The position numbers were made by a program, and so were the translations under genes. The notes below the pieces were generated by a model. It ran no database searches. It saw only the letters and a program-made list of their open reading frames with translations, and had not been told where the DNA came from. From NCBI GenBank assembly GCA_030141605.1, contig JAQGDQ010000981.1:1-64000 (forward strand): 64,000 bases of DNA. The letters run 5' to 3'. Each line of letters starts with the position of its first letter. Position 1 is the first letter of the stretch. Positions 51,901-64,000 of the stretch are shown piece after piece. The stretch comes from Tubiluchus corallicola. Taxonomy: Eukaryota; Priapulida; Priapulimorpha; Priapulimorphida; Tubiluchidae.

Positions 51901-54664
51901 TGATAGTGGTGAACACTACTACGATATCCTCAAATTGTAAATACCCTTGTAATACTGGCAAACTACAGTTTTTTTAAAAACTTAGTTGTTAAAAGGTTTT
52001 AGGATGAAATGAAAACTCATGTCTAGATAAACGCACAGGATACTAAAATGTCACCTGTAGCCAAAGTCAAGTTGACAAAAGATTAACGTGCAAAATTAAA
52101 AGTATGAAGATAAAACGCCCAAGTATGTCTGTTAACTGGCCTGTGTTATGACAGGCTGCAATGTATATATTGGTAGAGAACCGAACAGGCCGAACAGCTG
52201 TTTTTTAGTTTCTGCCTTCCCCAAATCCATCAGTTAGTTAATAAAGTCCTTTCCAAGTCAGGCAATGCAAAATCATGCTATATTTAATCAACTGCAATTT
52301 GCAATCTGCAATATTTATGCAATCTGGTATGAAGCTGAAGTCAAATTGGCAGAAGTGACCCACAGCTCGATATGCAATTTTGTAAAACCGTATAAAAGAT
52401 GATATGGTAAAATTTTAATACATTAATTTTGTACACTTTGTTGATGATGTAAAAATGGATGAAAAGGTTTTTTTGTTTTGAGAAAACAACCAGGACTTCA
52501 ATAGTGTTACTGTGCCTGGTCTTTGCTACAAAGTGTTAATGTGGAAAAGGCCCACAAAGCATATTGATCATCTCTCAGTAGAAGATAGTGGTGACTGAAA
52601 GAGAGAACGCAGTCATTCTGGAATGCGAATTAGTGCTTGAGCTTTAGGCGTATAGGTGGAAGTTTAGGGCTGACAAACTTATTTAAAATTTGCAGATAAG
52701 AAGATTTGTTGCAGTAGCTTTGCCAAGAGCTCAAGTTAATACTTTGCCAGTGTTTCATATTCTTGAAAGCATACATATACATGTATTACATAGAGCAGAA
52801 TTGACATCTAACACAATGTCAATCATTTTCATTGACTGCGCAATCAGCGTGCAAGTTATTTCACACACACCTGCAGCAGGTACGTTTGGGATATTTTGCT
52901 ACAACTCCGTCTAGCGGGATAAATATTGGCCTTGTTCTAGATTTTATTATTGTCCATCGAAATTGCAAGTAAATTAGTGTAAATATATAGTCTAGTTTCG
53001 TTTATAGGAAGAAATACACAATGCTTACGTCCATGAGTTGATGATTAAACCATTTTGCAATCAAGAAAATACTCAGTTTAGAGTTTAGTTTAGTTTGGCA
53101 AGTAGATAACTGGTTTTGCAAGTTAGATAAAAACAACTATTTGATTAACTTTAAATAAAGACAAAACAAAATGTTTTCTTTTCTGGCCAGTTTTTATAAA
53201 CCTCAATGAGAACTTCACAGTCAAAATTAATTCAAACGTGGTCAAAACTTATATTATACAGCAATGTAATATTAGCTAATTTTACGCAATTTTTCTGGTT
53301 ATAATCAAGGTTAAAAGATACCATTGGGACTTATGTGATTCGGGCATGCAATATAAGGGTCGTCTATGGAATGGAACGGTCAAATTTATGCCACTTCCGT
53401 AACCTAACAAACGGAAAAATACAAAAACTTAATGAATCTTGCAGACGCACGATCAATTAATATAGAAAAATACATCGCAGGCTTGATGTTCGTATGTTTA
53501 AAGGCAAGAGAAACAATATTTTTGTCGCTCATTTAATATAAAGGATGAAACTTCGTCTCTATATTCTGTTTAAATTTTTTGGCTACTTGAAGTGTTAATT
53601 TCGTGTTAAAATAGCTGCTGCTCTGCAAATTTGTGTTTATAAAACGAGCAATCAGTTTATCTGCTGATTAGACATTAGTTGTGACTGTCATGTTGTTTAG
53701 TTTAGTTTAGCTTAGACAGTTTTTGTCTTGCGTGAGCTGTTGTCCCGAATGCTGGTGAGCGTGTTTACGATAGACCAATACGTTTGATTGTCAATTGTCA
53801 ATGTCAATTGTCACTAATGCCCTTTGAATAAAATTATTTCATTTTATGTATCTTTCTTATGTACGTATGTATATATACCCCAGTGTATGTTTGATTTGTT
53901 ACTATATATACTTATTATTATTTATTCAGGTGATTGAGTACCTGGGAAGATTAGCACTATTACACATACTTAGTTATGGATAGGTCTTCTAGGTTATTAG
54001 TTACGTTGTGCCACCTCTAATAGCTGGTGCACAGATCAATGAATTTGTATTTGAAAAATTTCAGTTTCTTGTAAAAATTTTCACCTGTGAGCACAGTACT
54101 GCAAAAATAGATAGTGGAGAGATTCAATTGACACAAGTCTTTTTCATTTACTACATGTCCCTGAATTATGCTGCAAATCCGTGCAATCCAATGATAGTGT
54201 CGAAGGATTAGCATTTAGCAGCCAGTATAAAATTCAATTAACTGAGATTTTTTCTGAGCAGGAAATGAATATGCACTAAGGATCTTACCGCGCGTGACGG
54301 CTGCAGAGTCTCACTTAATTAAATCAAATCTCGTCGATCCTATGAGAAGAAAACGCAAACTATATCATATTCTGCGCTTGCTTAAAAGGGCAGCTGCCGC
54401 CAATTTATTCATTAAAATAGCTGATCATTTAACATAGCTTGCCAATTAAATCATGAATCTTCGATAAAGGGCTTTATAAATCAGCCTGCAACTGACACGT
54501 GCATTCAATACGTCACCTTAAAATGTTCAGACATTGATAAATGCATCGAATTACCGCTAGTGTAGGAGATTACAGAGAGAAACACTGTATGCATGCAATG
54601 GATGGGGAGGTAGGAAGGGGTATGAGAGGAAAAGAGCATGAGGATGAGGGGATCCTTGCCCAGA

Positions 54665-54672
54665 GTGAGAGA

Positions 54673-54755
<83 letters not shown>
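54665..54755. repeat. (GA)n microsatellite
   Basis: About 90 bp of GA on the plus strand with one GGGA interruption near its start. Confidence 0.97.
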
Positions 54756-54757
<2 letters not shown>

Positions 54758-55239
54758 TATTTGGAAGACTTAGTGCCTGAAACGAATCCAAATAGATCAC
54801 GAAATTTTATCTGTGTAGTTAAAGTTTATCTATGTGATCAAAGTTAGGTATATTATCTTGACTACCGAAATGCCAAAGGTCAGTTTTTAAACCATTTTTT
54901 AAATTATAAACTAATTTTCAATTCAGTTATAAACCGTCACATGTAAAACTTGGACGCAAGTTCAAAATGCTTTAATCCTCTGCAGTTAATCTTTGCTTGG
55001 AGAATAAGTGTATATTTAGGAACACCACATAGTCGTTGAAATTTCGACTTCATGGGACTTGGCTCTTTTTATCTCGCAAAATTTAGGCAATCACAATAGA
55101 ATCCTTCACGCTCATAAGCATGAACCACACACTTCACCAATAGGTTTTATCGCATTAAAATTCGAACGTTAATTTCGCTCAGACCAAACCTCATAAAGGA
55201 ATGACGCTAGATGTCAAATAACTTTTGATAAGGGAGACA

Positions 55240-56149
55240 GGCCATTTGGGAGCGGCTTCTTGGCGCGAGACATTTGGACACCATTGCTGACGTACACTGT
55301 TAATGCGCTGCTGTGTATATGACTCAATCACTGTGCTGCGCCATAAATAACCGCTGTCCAACAAGTTTAAATTATAGGAATCCTCTTTCCATAGCCACTA
55401 GATAACCTTTAAAAATCTAAAGTTTTCGTAAGGAAAGAAATAATTATTTTCGTGAATATTATCGTGTAATAAAAACAGGAAACAACTGTAACTCTAGCGT
55501 GTGTAAAAACACTGTTGTTGAACGCGTAATTATCAAGCATTTTGGAAGAGATACGTCAAAAAAGTACAATAATTACTCCTAATCTTGATAATGATAATCA
55601 TATTAACATGAAGCAGTAATCTGGCTAATTATTCGATCTGGTTGTTTTTCAGTTGACAGCTAATATGAAAGCAATTGCACAATGCAATTTACGTCGGTTT
55701 CGTCTAATTATACCACTCACTCAAATTGACATAATGAGTAGCTGAATTGCTGTATTAGTTGTACTGACGCTAAATTTTAATGAGCATAATTTTTGTAACT
55801 CACATTTCTGTTTATTTATTATTTTTGTATTGCTTTTTGAAACAAAGTGTTGTCATATTTAAAAAAATAATCAAAAATTCCTCTGCTTTGTTCATTTTAA
55901 AAATCACACGCGTTACTAAAAGTGGAAACTTGAACATGCAGTGTCACTGACTGATTTTAAAAATATTTACTGCACATGTTTAATTTGCGATTTTAAAAAT
56001 ATGGACAGAGTTAGGAATTTAAACTACTGAATCCTTAAAAATTAAAAAACAAAAATAAAAAACCAGGTGCAACTGTAAGTTTTATTGATGCCCAAAAGTC
56101 TCGTGCCCAAGTTTCTCCGTGTCCAAATGTCACGTGCCCAAATGTCAAG
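55240..56149. mobile_element. Inverted-arm element with 15-bp modules
   Basis: The right arm (56088-56148) is four head-to-tail 15-16-bp units of the form GTGCCCAAATGTCAC. The left arm (55240-55283) contains GACATTTGGACAC at 55269-55281, an exact complement of 13 bases of the third right-arm unit, plus weaker CCATTTGGGA and TTGGCGCG copies. The ~800-bp interior is AT-rich and non-coding. The design is like the 30.3-kb element. Ends and target duplication are not resolved. Confidence 0.5.
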
Positions 56150-59100
56150 TCGAGAGGCCTCTTATTAGAACGAAAATAACTAATTCTGGCAAACTATCTA
56201 ATTTTTCTACCATTGTAGAAAAGTTTGGTTCCGGCATGAATTTTATTGGATTATGACTGGTGCTATTATCGCCAATGTCGTTTGGTTGCTGTTGTTGTTG
56301 TCTTCATTTCGGTTGTAGGTGGAGTCGCTATAAGCTGTTGTTGAAAGATTTAATTACCGCAGGTTGAATTACACTGTACTGTAATGGCGTTTCAGTTGCA
56401 ACTTAAGAAGTTTCGTGTTCTTAAATAGAGCGCTTATACCCAGTAAAACAAAGCGTTATTAGCAAGACTAACGACTTTTGTTAAAGCCGGAAGTTTAAGA
56501 CGTTAGCAGGAAGTCAAAGCCGCTTTCAGAAAAGGTAAAAGTTAAAGCGGTTACAGCGAGACAAAGATTTTCAACGATGAAGAGGCTTTGCTGAACTCCA
56601 CTGGGGTATGTTGCTTTATTAGTAGGCAAAAGGGCATTCACGGATACTGGAAAACTGGAAAACCTAAGTGAATCTTTACTATTAGCAAAGTTTCTTAACA
56701 TTACAGGAAACCTTTCTGGAGAAAGTCTTTTTTGGCACTTTGGGCACAGTTTGAAATAACCCCGTAATGAATTATGGGAAGACACTTTCTATGCCGAACA
56801 GACTTATGACTAAAAAACAAGCAAACATCAATGAACGCTTTTATGATCGCCTGAAATCATAAATATCGCTGGTCAATTTGCCAGGTTCAGAGACAAAATA
56901 CATTTGGTAGTGATAGGTTCTCTCGTTATTTTATTCTAATTTTGAACTAATATGCTCCATTTTAAGCTTTTTAAAGAGGTACCATCAGCAATTTAGAAGT
57001 GATCGCGGGTCATTGACGTTAATAGCCAAGAACTTTAATATATGAAAGTGCTCTTATATAAATTCAAAATTAAGCCATTATAAAATTTAAATATTATTTA
57101 ACGATGACGGAACGCAAAGCTATCATTTTTCACGAAATTTAAATGGGAATTATTGCGAAGGCAGGCCATTAAATAAAACAGTAGTTTTACCAACGCATTG
57201 ATTATGCAATGCAAACACGCCTGCCACGTTTACAAAGAAATTTACTTATGATGAAGATTCGAACGAAATTCGAACTGTTATGGTTGCGAAAGATTTATTA
57301 TACCGTTAAATCTGAGATTCTCTAGTTTGACATAGGTCGTAAAACCAAGATTGGAACTTCCTTAACACATTTAATTAAGATGATCAAGTGACAAAGCACC
57401 CGTAATGTCGTATTCCTATAAATTAGAGAGGTAAATGCATTATGCAAAATGGCAAACGCTGTTGACGTACATGAATTGTACTCTGGAGAGCTCATATATG
57501 TGTGAGGTGACATTGAAGAAAGCAAGCGTATTAATGACTTTGAAAGGCATAATTATTCGTCAGTAGTTTCTTAAAAATTGGAAGGTTTATAAGTCGTTTA
57601 TTGCTGCTTGGTTGAAAAAGTTTTTATAAAAACTCAAAAGAGGCGAATGTAAGGCACCCCAGAAAACTAAACTTTAAGCTAAAATAGCAAAATCAAACTG
57701 TGAAAAATAAAACCACGTCTGAATACGGAGTCTTAATATCAATGTAATCCACATTTCGTCTAAATCCAGGTAATTTCAAAATAGGTATCGTGAGTCGTAT
57801 ATTTTTGGACTTGGAAAAGCTTTTTCATGTCCTTGTTGTTGTTCTCACATTTATTCCTATCTTTAAAAGCCATCGCAGGCCACAGCCTTCGTTGCAGCGG
57901 GCTGAAATTCTGCAGGAAGGCACGACGGAGCATTGCATAATTCGTAACAGAGCACGATTTTTCACTTTCTCAATATTGTCCTTAAAATATGCCCATCTAA
58001 ATTTTTACGAAAAAACTCAGATCCGTCACAATACTTCTTATACGCGGTAGTACTTCTTATGAAAACCATTAGCTTTACAAAAAATGAGCATGTAGAACGT
58101 GCCGGACCGAAACACATTAGTAGTTACATTCCAGTTACACGAAAGTTCTCATTACGGTATTTGAGTGAGCAAAGTTGACGCGTTAATACCTCGGTGGTCA
58201 GATGAAATACAAATACATAAATCAAGTCGATTTTGTTGCGTTATTCGGTCCAATAAAGCTATCATATGTGACTTGTGCGTGTTTGAAATGCACATGACAC
58301 AATAACTGAGAACCTATTTACGACTTCCTATTGCCGTGTGTTGGAAATAGATTATTCAATACGTATCACAAACATGACATGTGAAACGACGCACGCATAT
58401 TTGAACTTGCACAATAAATGTAGTCATTTTTTACGGATGCAAATATCGAAAGGTCACATCGTTATCTTTGGTTTTTATTACAGTGATAGTGATACAGTGA
58501 ATGTAATTTGACTGAGGCATGACAATAAAAGCCCTAATGTTGTCACGCAGATGAATGCATTTCTGTATAGGCATGTATAACATTCTATTACTTATTACTG
58601 ACAATCCAATAAGCTGAGACTAACATTACGATTAGTGAATGAAACATCTGTTCATTTTTAAACCTTATAATATTATCATAGCTGCTGGAGATAAGATAAC
58701 GGTCAATTCAGTAACTGGGTTTGATAGTAAACCCGATTTTTCTGCATGTTAATAATTTTTAGGTAGTGTACATCTTGGCACCAAGATGGGAACCCACGAG
58801 GCATCAAATTGGGCATTTTTACCGTTTAGCTTTTCAAAATTTTATTTTGGGAAATATTAAAAAACTGATTTTTAATGAAAATTGGAAATCAAATAGAATC
58901 TTTGAAATTTTTTTAGAGAACAATTGAGCTATTTCTAGTAACTGCATAAAAATGTAGGATAATCGAAAACGAACGTTTTTGCTTCTGATAACACCAGAAA
59001 AGAAATCCCGTCAAGATTGTTGTTCACTTTTTAACTGTAAAGCACTTTTAACACAATTCAGTGAAATTAGCAACCATTACAATGAAAATAGAGAAACAGT

Positions 59101-62076
59101 CATCACGGCAAAACTACCAGCATTGCAAAGCGCCATCTGCTGACAACTTCATTAAATTTTAATAGACTCATAATTTCAACAATTAAGCTTTTGAACATTT
59201 CACATAGATACTGGTACTAATAAATTTCGCACACACTTAAAACAAGTTCTTTCAGTCACTGATAAATTACTGGAACACGACAGTATCGGTTGCCGCATAT
59301 CAGGTTTGAGAAAATTAATTATTGTTCGGGAAAATTTTAACGTCGAAACAGACACGTGCGACATACCAACAAAACACTGATAAGAAAATCCCGATGGCTG
59401 CCTATACGCAACATAGCTGGGCACATCCATACGCGTGCATTATGTCAATACACATATACCAGGCTTGGCTAATCAATGAACCTGTCATTTTCTTTCACCT
59501 GATGATTAGTCAGCACTCAATCGAGCTTAGAATAGACCTGCATCTGATAGTTCAGGCCTAATCCTGAGAGATACTACAGAGGAGTTAAATGGTGAACGTG
59601 CGTGTTTCGATAGAAAGCGAATCTGTTAATAGAGGAACGGATGTATGTGCCTGCTTTAAAATGAATGTTTTGAAAGCGCTAAGATGAAAATGTACAACTA
59701 TATGACAACCCAATAAAATGTCGATCATGACATCAAGAATGAGTTTAACCACGATGATGGCCGCTGACATTAAGAGATGATGATGATGATAATTACTGCT
59801 TTCAATAATAAATAGCAGAGTTTTTTTAGCTCTGTATCTGTAGTTTATACTCTGAAGCAGTTACTTTTTAATTATTTGGTACAAAATATCTTTCAATTGG
59901 CGCATTTGTGTGGTAGTTTACTTGTTTGATTTTAATTTGGCGTGCTTTTGGCAAATCACTTATAGTGGTTGGTGGCATAGTTTCTAGCATTGCCCTTTTA
60001 ATGAACTGGCTGGCACGAATTAGGTCTAAATGAATAAGGCATTTCGTAGGACGCTGAAGGGATCCAGCAGTTATATTCAAGTATTCAATGCTATGCAAAC
60101 TTATCAGTTTATTTTTTATCTGTCTATGTTTCTGTTCTAAAGACTTACATTTTTTTTCTGTGCAACATCTTGCCGAAATGTAATAGTTCGAATGTCGTTC
60201 ACATTTTATATTTTTTGCCAGTTGATCTGACAAAGAATTAAACGACATCTAATTGACTTATAATTATTTCTTGTCGACGCTGACAACTTGCGATTTCCTC
60301 AGAGTGATAATGTTGCCCAATGAACTGATTTCGACGCTGTTCTTCCCACTTCACTTCATCAAGAATCATTAGTATTTTCCACGTACACAATTCATGAAAA
60401 ATTCCTTCAGCTGATTGTGCAATTTCAGTTTTTGTAGCACAAATCAAATGTTCATTTGAAAGAAGATGTTTGGCAATTGAAATATCCAAAGTAGAATTAT
60501 GGGAATTCGCGTGTTATTAGAGTTTATAGTCCAATACACACAATGCACAAGCTATAACTATAAATTCTTTTGCCATAAAGTTTTATGGTCGCTATTTGAT
60601 GATAACCAAAGCTGATCTTATAATGTTATGGGAAAGAGTGTTTTTAACTTTGTATGAAGTCGTTCAAAATTGAGAAAGATTTTATGTGGTATGTCAGATG
60701 TTTTGAATGCTCAAAATGTAAAATGGCATAGCGATTGTAATTGTATATTTTGGGCACAACGTACTTTTGTGTGTTTGTCAGGCAACCATTGTTCCCCTAT
60801 TTGGTTCCTTTCAGAATCGAGAGTTCGTGTTTCTTTTGGTCGGATTAAAGACTAGTATGTTGCTTCTGTTTCAATATGTAGCGTTGCCACTTTCCTTGTG
60901 ATTTGATTTTCCTAACATGTTGTGCTACAAGGCTTTGTCTAGACTTGAAAGGAGCTGAATATATAAAAAACGCGCGTCGCTTAGGCTTGTCACCCAGTAG
61001 AACAGGATATAGCGAAATTATGTGTTGAAAAGTTGGCTAATCATCAGACGAAAAATGCTAGGTAGCTTACTGTCACGCATGATGACGGTCCCTGCAGTTA
61101 TTTTGACTATGGTTTCCCCAACGAAGTATCTGTCCGTCCACTTTTTCTTGGCCCAGGAGTATTGCCCCAAACAGGTCGATAACTTTCGAATTAGTGTTCC
61201 AGCTGTCCGTTCATTCCCCATTTTGTCTCGGCCCACGGAGTAATCATGCAGAGGTAGGACACCTTTCAAGCTCAGAACCAACTATATAATAATCAGTCCC
61301 GTCTGTCGCCACTCTATGAGTTCTGAAGCAATCTAGAAAGTTGATACCTTGCGTAATGGTAGGGCATTATTCAAATTCGGAGACTATAAATTTTGGGGTC
61401 AGTTGGCACAGATTTCATTTTTTACAAATCGCGTATAACAAAATTCTGTAACTAATACGCCACCGTTCAGGTGACAGCTAAGTGATTTATGATTCATTAG
61501 GCCGGGTATCAGATAACAACAATCACTAACATACATTTCGCGGTTGTCTCTATTTACATTATTTAATTTAAACCCGCAGGATAATGACGTGGCCTGTGAT
61601 TTTTTACAGCCTTCAAGAATGTCTGTGTCAGAATTTAGATATTTACTCAAAGTTTTAAACCCGTTGTCTCGGACACGTTTAAAGTTTTGTTTATTAAAAA
61701 TCGACCTTCCTGCTTTGTGTATATAAAAATCGTATCCTAACATTAACCATATGCTCCACATGGCAGTAGTTACGTTTTCACAGAAATTTTACATCATTTA
61801 ATTGTCAATGCAGAAATTACATCTTTGAGGAAGTATCAAAAGTATGTCGATGTCTTTGGGCAGGTCTGTCTCCCTGCTGCTGTCTAGTTGCTATTCTGAT
61901 AATCTTGTAGGTGTTCCATGTAAAGAACATCACGAAGTGTTGGAAAACTTCTAAATTGCTAACATGCCATGTGGAACGAACACACACAAAGCACTTACGA
62001 CTCTTATATGAGGCTTACATCACACGCCCTCTCATCACTGCATTGCTGTTCCTCATCAAGGCTCTAAACCAAGAAT

Positions 62077-62158
62077 ACCAAGCCGCCAAGACCCCACGCC
62101 GCCAAGAATGCCAAGCCGCCAAGAATGCCAAGCGAGATTGATTGACAGACAGACAGAC
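62077..62158. repeat. 17-bp minisatellite followed by (ACAG)n
   Basis: Two exact GCCGCCAAGAATGCCAA units plus diverged flanking copies (GCCGCCAAGACCCCAC), then GACAGACAGACAGAC. Confidence 0.85.
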
Positions 62159-64000
62159 AAAATCTTATACATTCATGCAAGCGTTGATATCTGTTTTGTG
62201 CCGACACAGAATAAATAAATTATCCCTTTGTCTATGTTGCAAATAAACAAACTCATTTAGTCAAAATCATTTAAGCAATGGGTACACCAACTCGCTAGCT
62301 AAGTACGTCACTAGGCATTGAAAAGGTCACACGCTTAATCACTCGATCAGTGAGTGAAACAGTCATTCCAGCCTGTCAAGGAGAGTTATTTAGCTAAACA
62401 GACAGTTGCTTGGTGGTTTACTACTTTGGTTGGTCGGTCAGCTGACTGGTTGGTAGGTCCGTCAGTAAAAGAAAAACGAATCACAGATTCATATTCAGCA
62501 CCATTCCTGTAATTTTCACATTTGTATTGTCATGACTAAGGCATATCTTTGACCCGAACCACTAGTTTTGTCCATTAGGGAAGAGGCAAGATATTTTACA
62601 GAAACGACGCCATTTTGAATATTCTCCATGCATTCTTGCCCCAGAATCGAATCAGTTTTTGATGTTAGTTAGTGCCTAAAAACCTATCTTCTGGAATTTG
62701 CACCTGAAAGTTTGGTTGGTGTTTTGGAAAATAGCGGTTTTAATTCCCGGTTAGGGTTCTATTTCAAGGCACTACAGCTTATTACAGCTAGATTTAGATT
62801 GATATACCAGATAGGTATAGATAGCATTTCAGGGCCAAAACCACGGCATTCCAGGGCAAACTTTGTTCAGATTTCTGTTACTCTTATTGAACCTGGCTCA
62901 AAAATAGATTTCTGGGCGCAGGCGATTGTTCACCCTAATACTTTTCTCTCGCACTAACCGTAGCAATAAATCATATTTAAAATTTGCAAATCAAACTGGC
63001 CAACGAACCTCAGCAGGAAAATGCTAATACCTGCTTTGGTGAATCAGAGGTTTCAATCGACTTCATTGCTGTTTTTCTACTAAAAATTTTCTGTTTCGGT
63101 ATAGTATAAATATATTGGAACTTTCAGAGGCAAAACTGAATGACAATGCCTCAATTGAATTTTATGTGGTACCATGATATACTTTCCATTACTTGGACAG
63201 TTACCCTTCTCTTGGACTTTGTATGCGCACTGGAGATACTTTACCCATTCACTCCCACGGGGCTTAAAAATAAGCTTCAGTAGCTCATGCACTTTATCCG
63301 TTTTCCTTCTGTCCGTTTCCATCCTTCCAGTCTTGCACAGAATTACTGAGGACAACAACAACAACGGCAGTGATGGGATAAAGGCAATTGCACGACAACG
63401 ACACGGCAATTAATTCAATAATGATTATAATCTGCAGCTTACTGGTTGTAAGCGTTTTTGTAATGCCATGATGACGGAGCTTAGAATGAGGTTGATTTGT
63501 ATATAAAAATTATGTCCCATTTAAAAAGTATATTTTGTACTGTACTTTCATTCTGTCTGATATTATCTGCTTCCAGGAACACACATTGAGATGCCCATCA
63601 CACAGAGCGACTGTAACAGCCATTAGAGTTTCCAGTAATTGTTTCGTTTTAAATAACTACATAGTCTTTACATGATTGGTTCATGAATACATATTACTCT
63701 GTAACTGATGGAGAGAGAAAGAGAGCGAGTTTGCTTGCTGAGACTGATTTCGGGATTCTGTTGTTATAAAGGAAGCCACGCGGGCGTGCAAATATCACGG
63801 TTGAATGCATGCACTGTGCCCAAAGCCGGTTAGCAGCTGCTTATTGAACAGACAAAGCCGTTATTTAATCTGATTTACCGCTTCTCGATCAAGATGAATA
63901 CTGATCAGATGTTTATTCCATAGTCTCTGCATGAATGCAGACCATGGATGAAGCCATGAGGACCAAATTTTTTCTCAGGACATTCACTGGGCTATGAAAG

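Larger units (their letters stand above)
50286..64000. other. Upstream intergenic region
   Basis: Contains the PDE1 distal promoter region (no TATA or initiator called), triplet and GA repeats, an inverted-arm element (55240-56149) and minor tandem repeats. Open frames of up to 126 codons on the minus strand at 59.9-61.8 kb have no family motif. Frames of that length are expected by chance in AT-rich DNA of this size. No gene is supported. Confidence 0.5.

Noticed and set aside
51746-51961. Ala/Val and Asn/Ser-rich proteins
   Set aside because: Translations of the GTT/GCT triplet repeat.
61018-61761. Two minus-strand frames of 87 and 120 codons, one ending near a GTAAGC-like donor
   Set aside because: No recognisable family, no matching partner exons, and lengths expected by chance in AT-rich DNA.
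62712-63413. Plus- and minus-strand frames of 80-109 codons near the right end
   Set aside because: No motifs, opposite-strand overlap and no splice context.

Overview
This is an AT-rich stretch of animal nuclear genome with long introns, (GA)n and (TA)n arrays, decayed transposons and very little coding DNA. Two genes can be supported, both on the minus strand. The PDE1 sequence has invertebrate-looking variants (HIMSGSD, MSFHFQQIKTMKNLL, NIDKSKALSLVLHC), and the transposon relics fit an invertebrate. I could not place the phylum. Exon boundaries were read by eye from splice sites, reading phase and remembered family motifs.

1-8 kb: a single-exon four-transmembrane protein of the MS4A/CD20-like type (1658-2311) lies in otherwise featureless DNA.

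8-50.3 kb: a calmodulin-dependent cyclic-nucleotide phosphodiesterase (PDE1). Fifteen coding exons can be chained in phase from a first exon at 50285 to a stop at 8031, giving a predicted 633-residue protein. A second first exon at 37641 gives 624 residues, and a third candidate lies at 34858. The whole HD-type catalytic domain is present with its metal ligands, catalytic histidine and invariant glutamine. The N-terminal calmodulin-binding segment (LRYILRQLEK, exon 4) is recognisable but out of frame with the rest of its exon, because of one extra base in an A5 run. The sequence is continuous only if exon 3 uses an upstream GT donor that shifts the frame first. Skipping that donor for a GC donor restores the conserved segment and its ancestral splice phase, but then runs into a stop.

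The PDE1 introns carry insertions: a hAT-type MITE with 8-bp target duplications (9.5 kb), a decayed non-LTR retrotransposon 3' end (13.7-14.9 kb), a 156-bp (GA)n tract beside an exon 6 splice donor (18.5 kb), a hairpin cluster (28.6-28.8 kb), a fold-back-like element built from ~106-bp modules (30.3-31.2 kb), tRNA-derived SINE relics (34.0-34.3 and 38.35-38.43 kb), a hAT-like relic (44.2 kb) and a 970-bp pogo-like element (46.3-47.3 kb) that keeps only a frameshifted DNA-binding-domain fragment.

50.3-64 kb: upstream intergenic DNA, with one more inverted-arm element (55.2-56.1 kb), a (GA)n array, short tandem repeats and no supported gene. The most interesting points are the frame conflict in the PDE1 calmodulin-binding exon, the multiple first and last exons of PDE1, and a set of roughly 1-kb non-autonomous elements whose arms are built from short repeated motifs.
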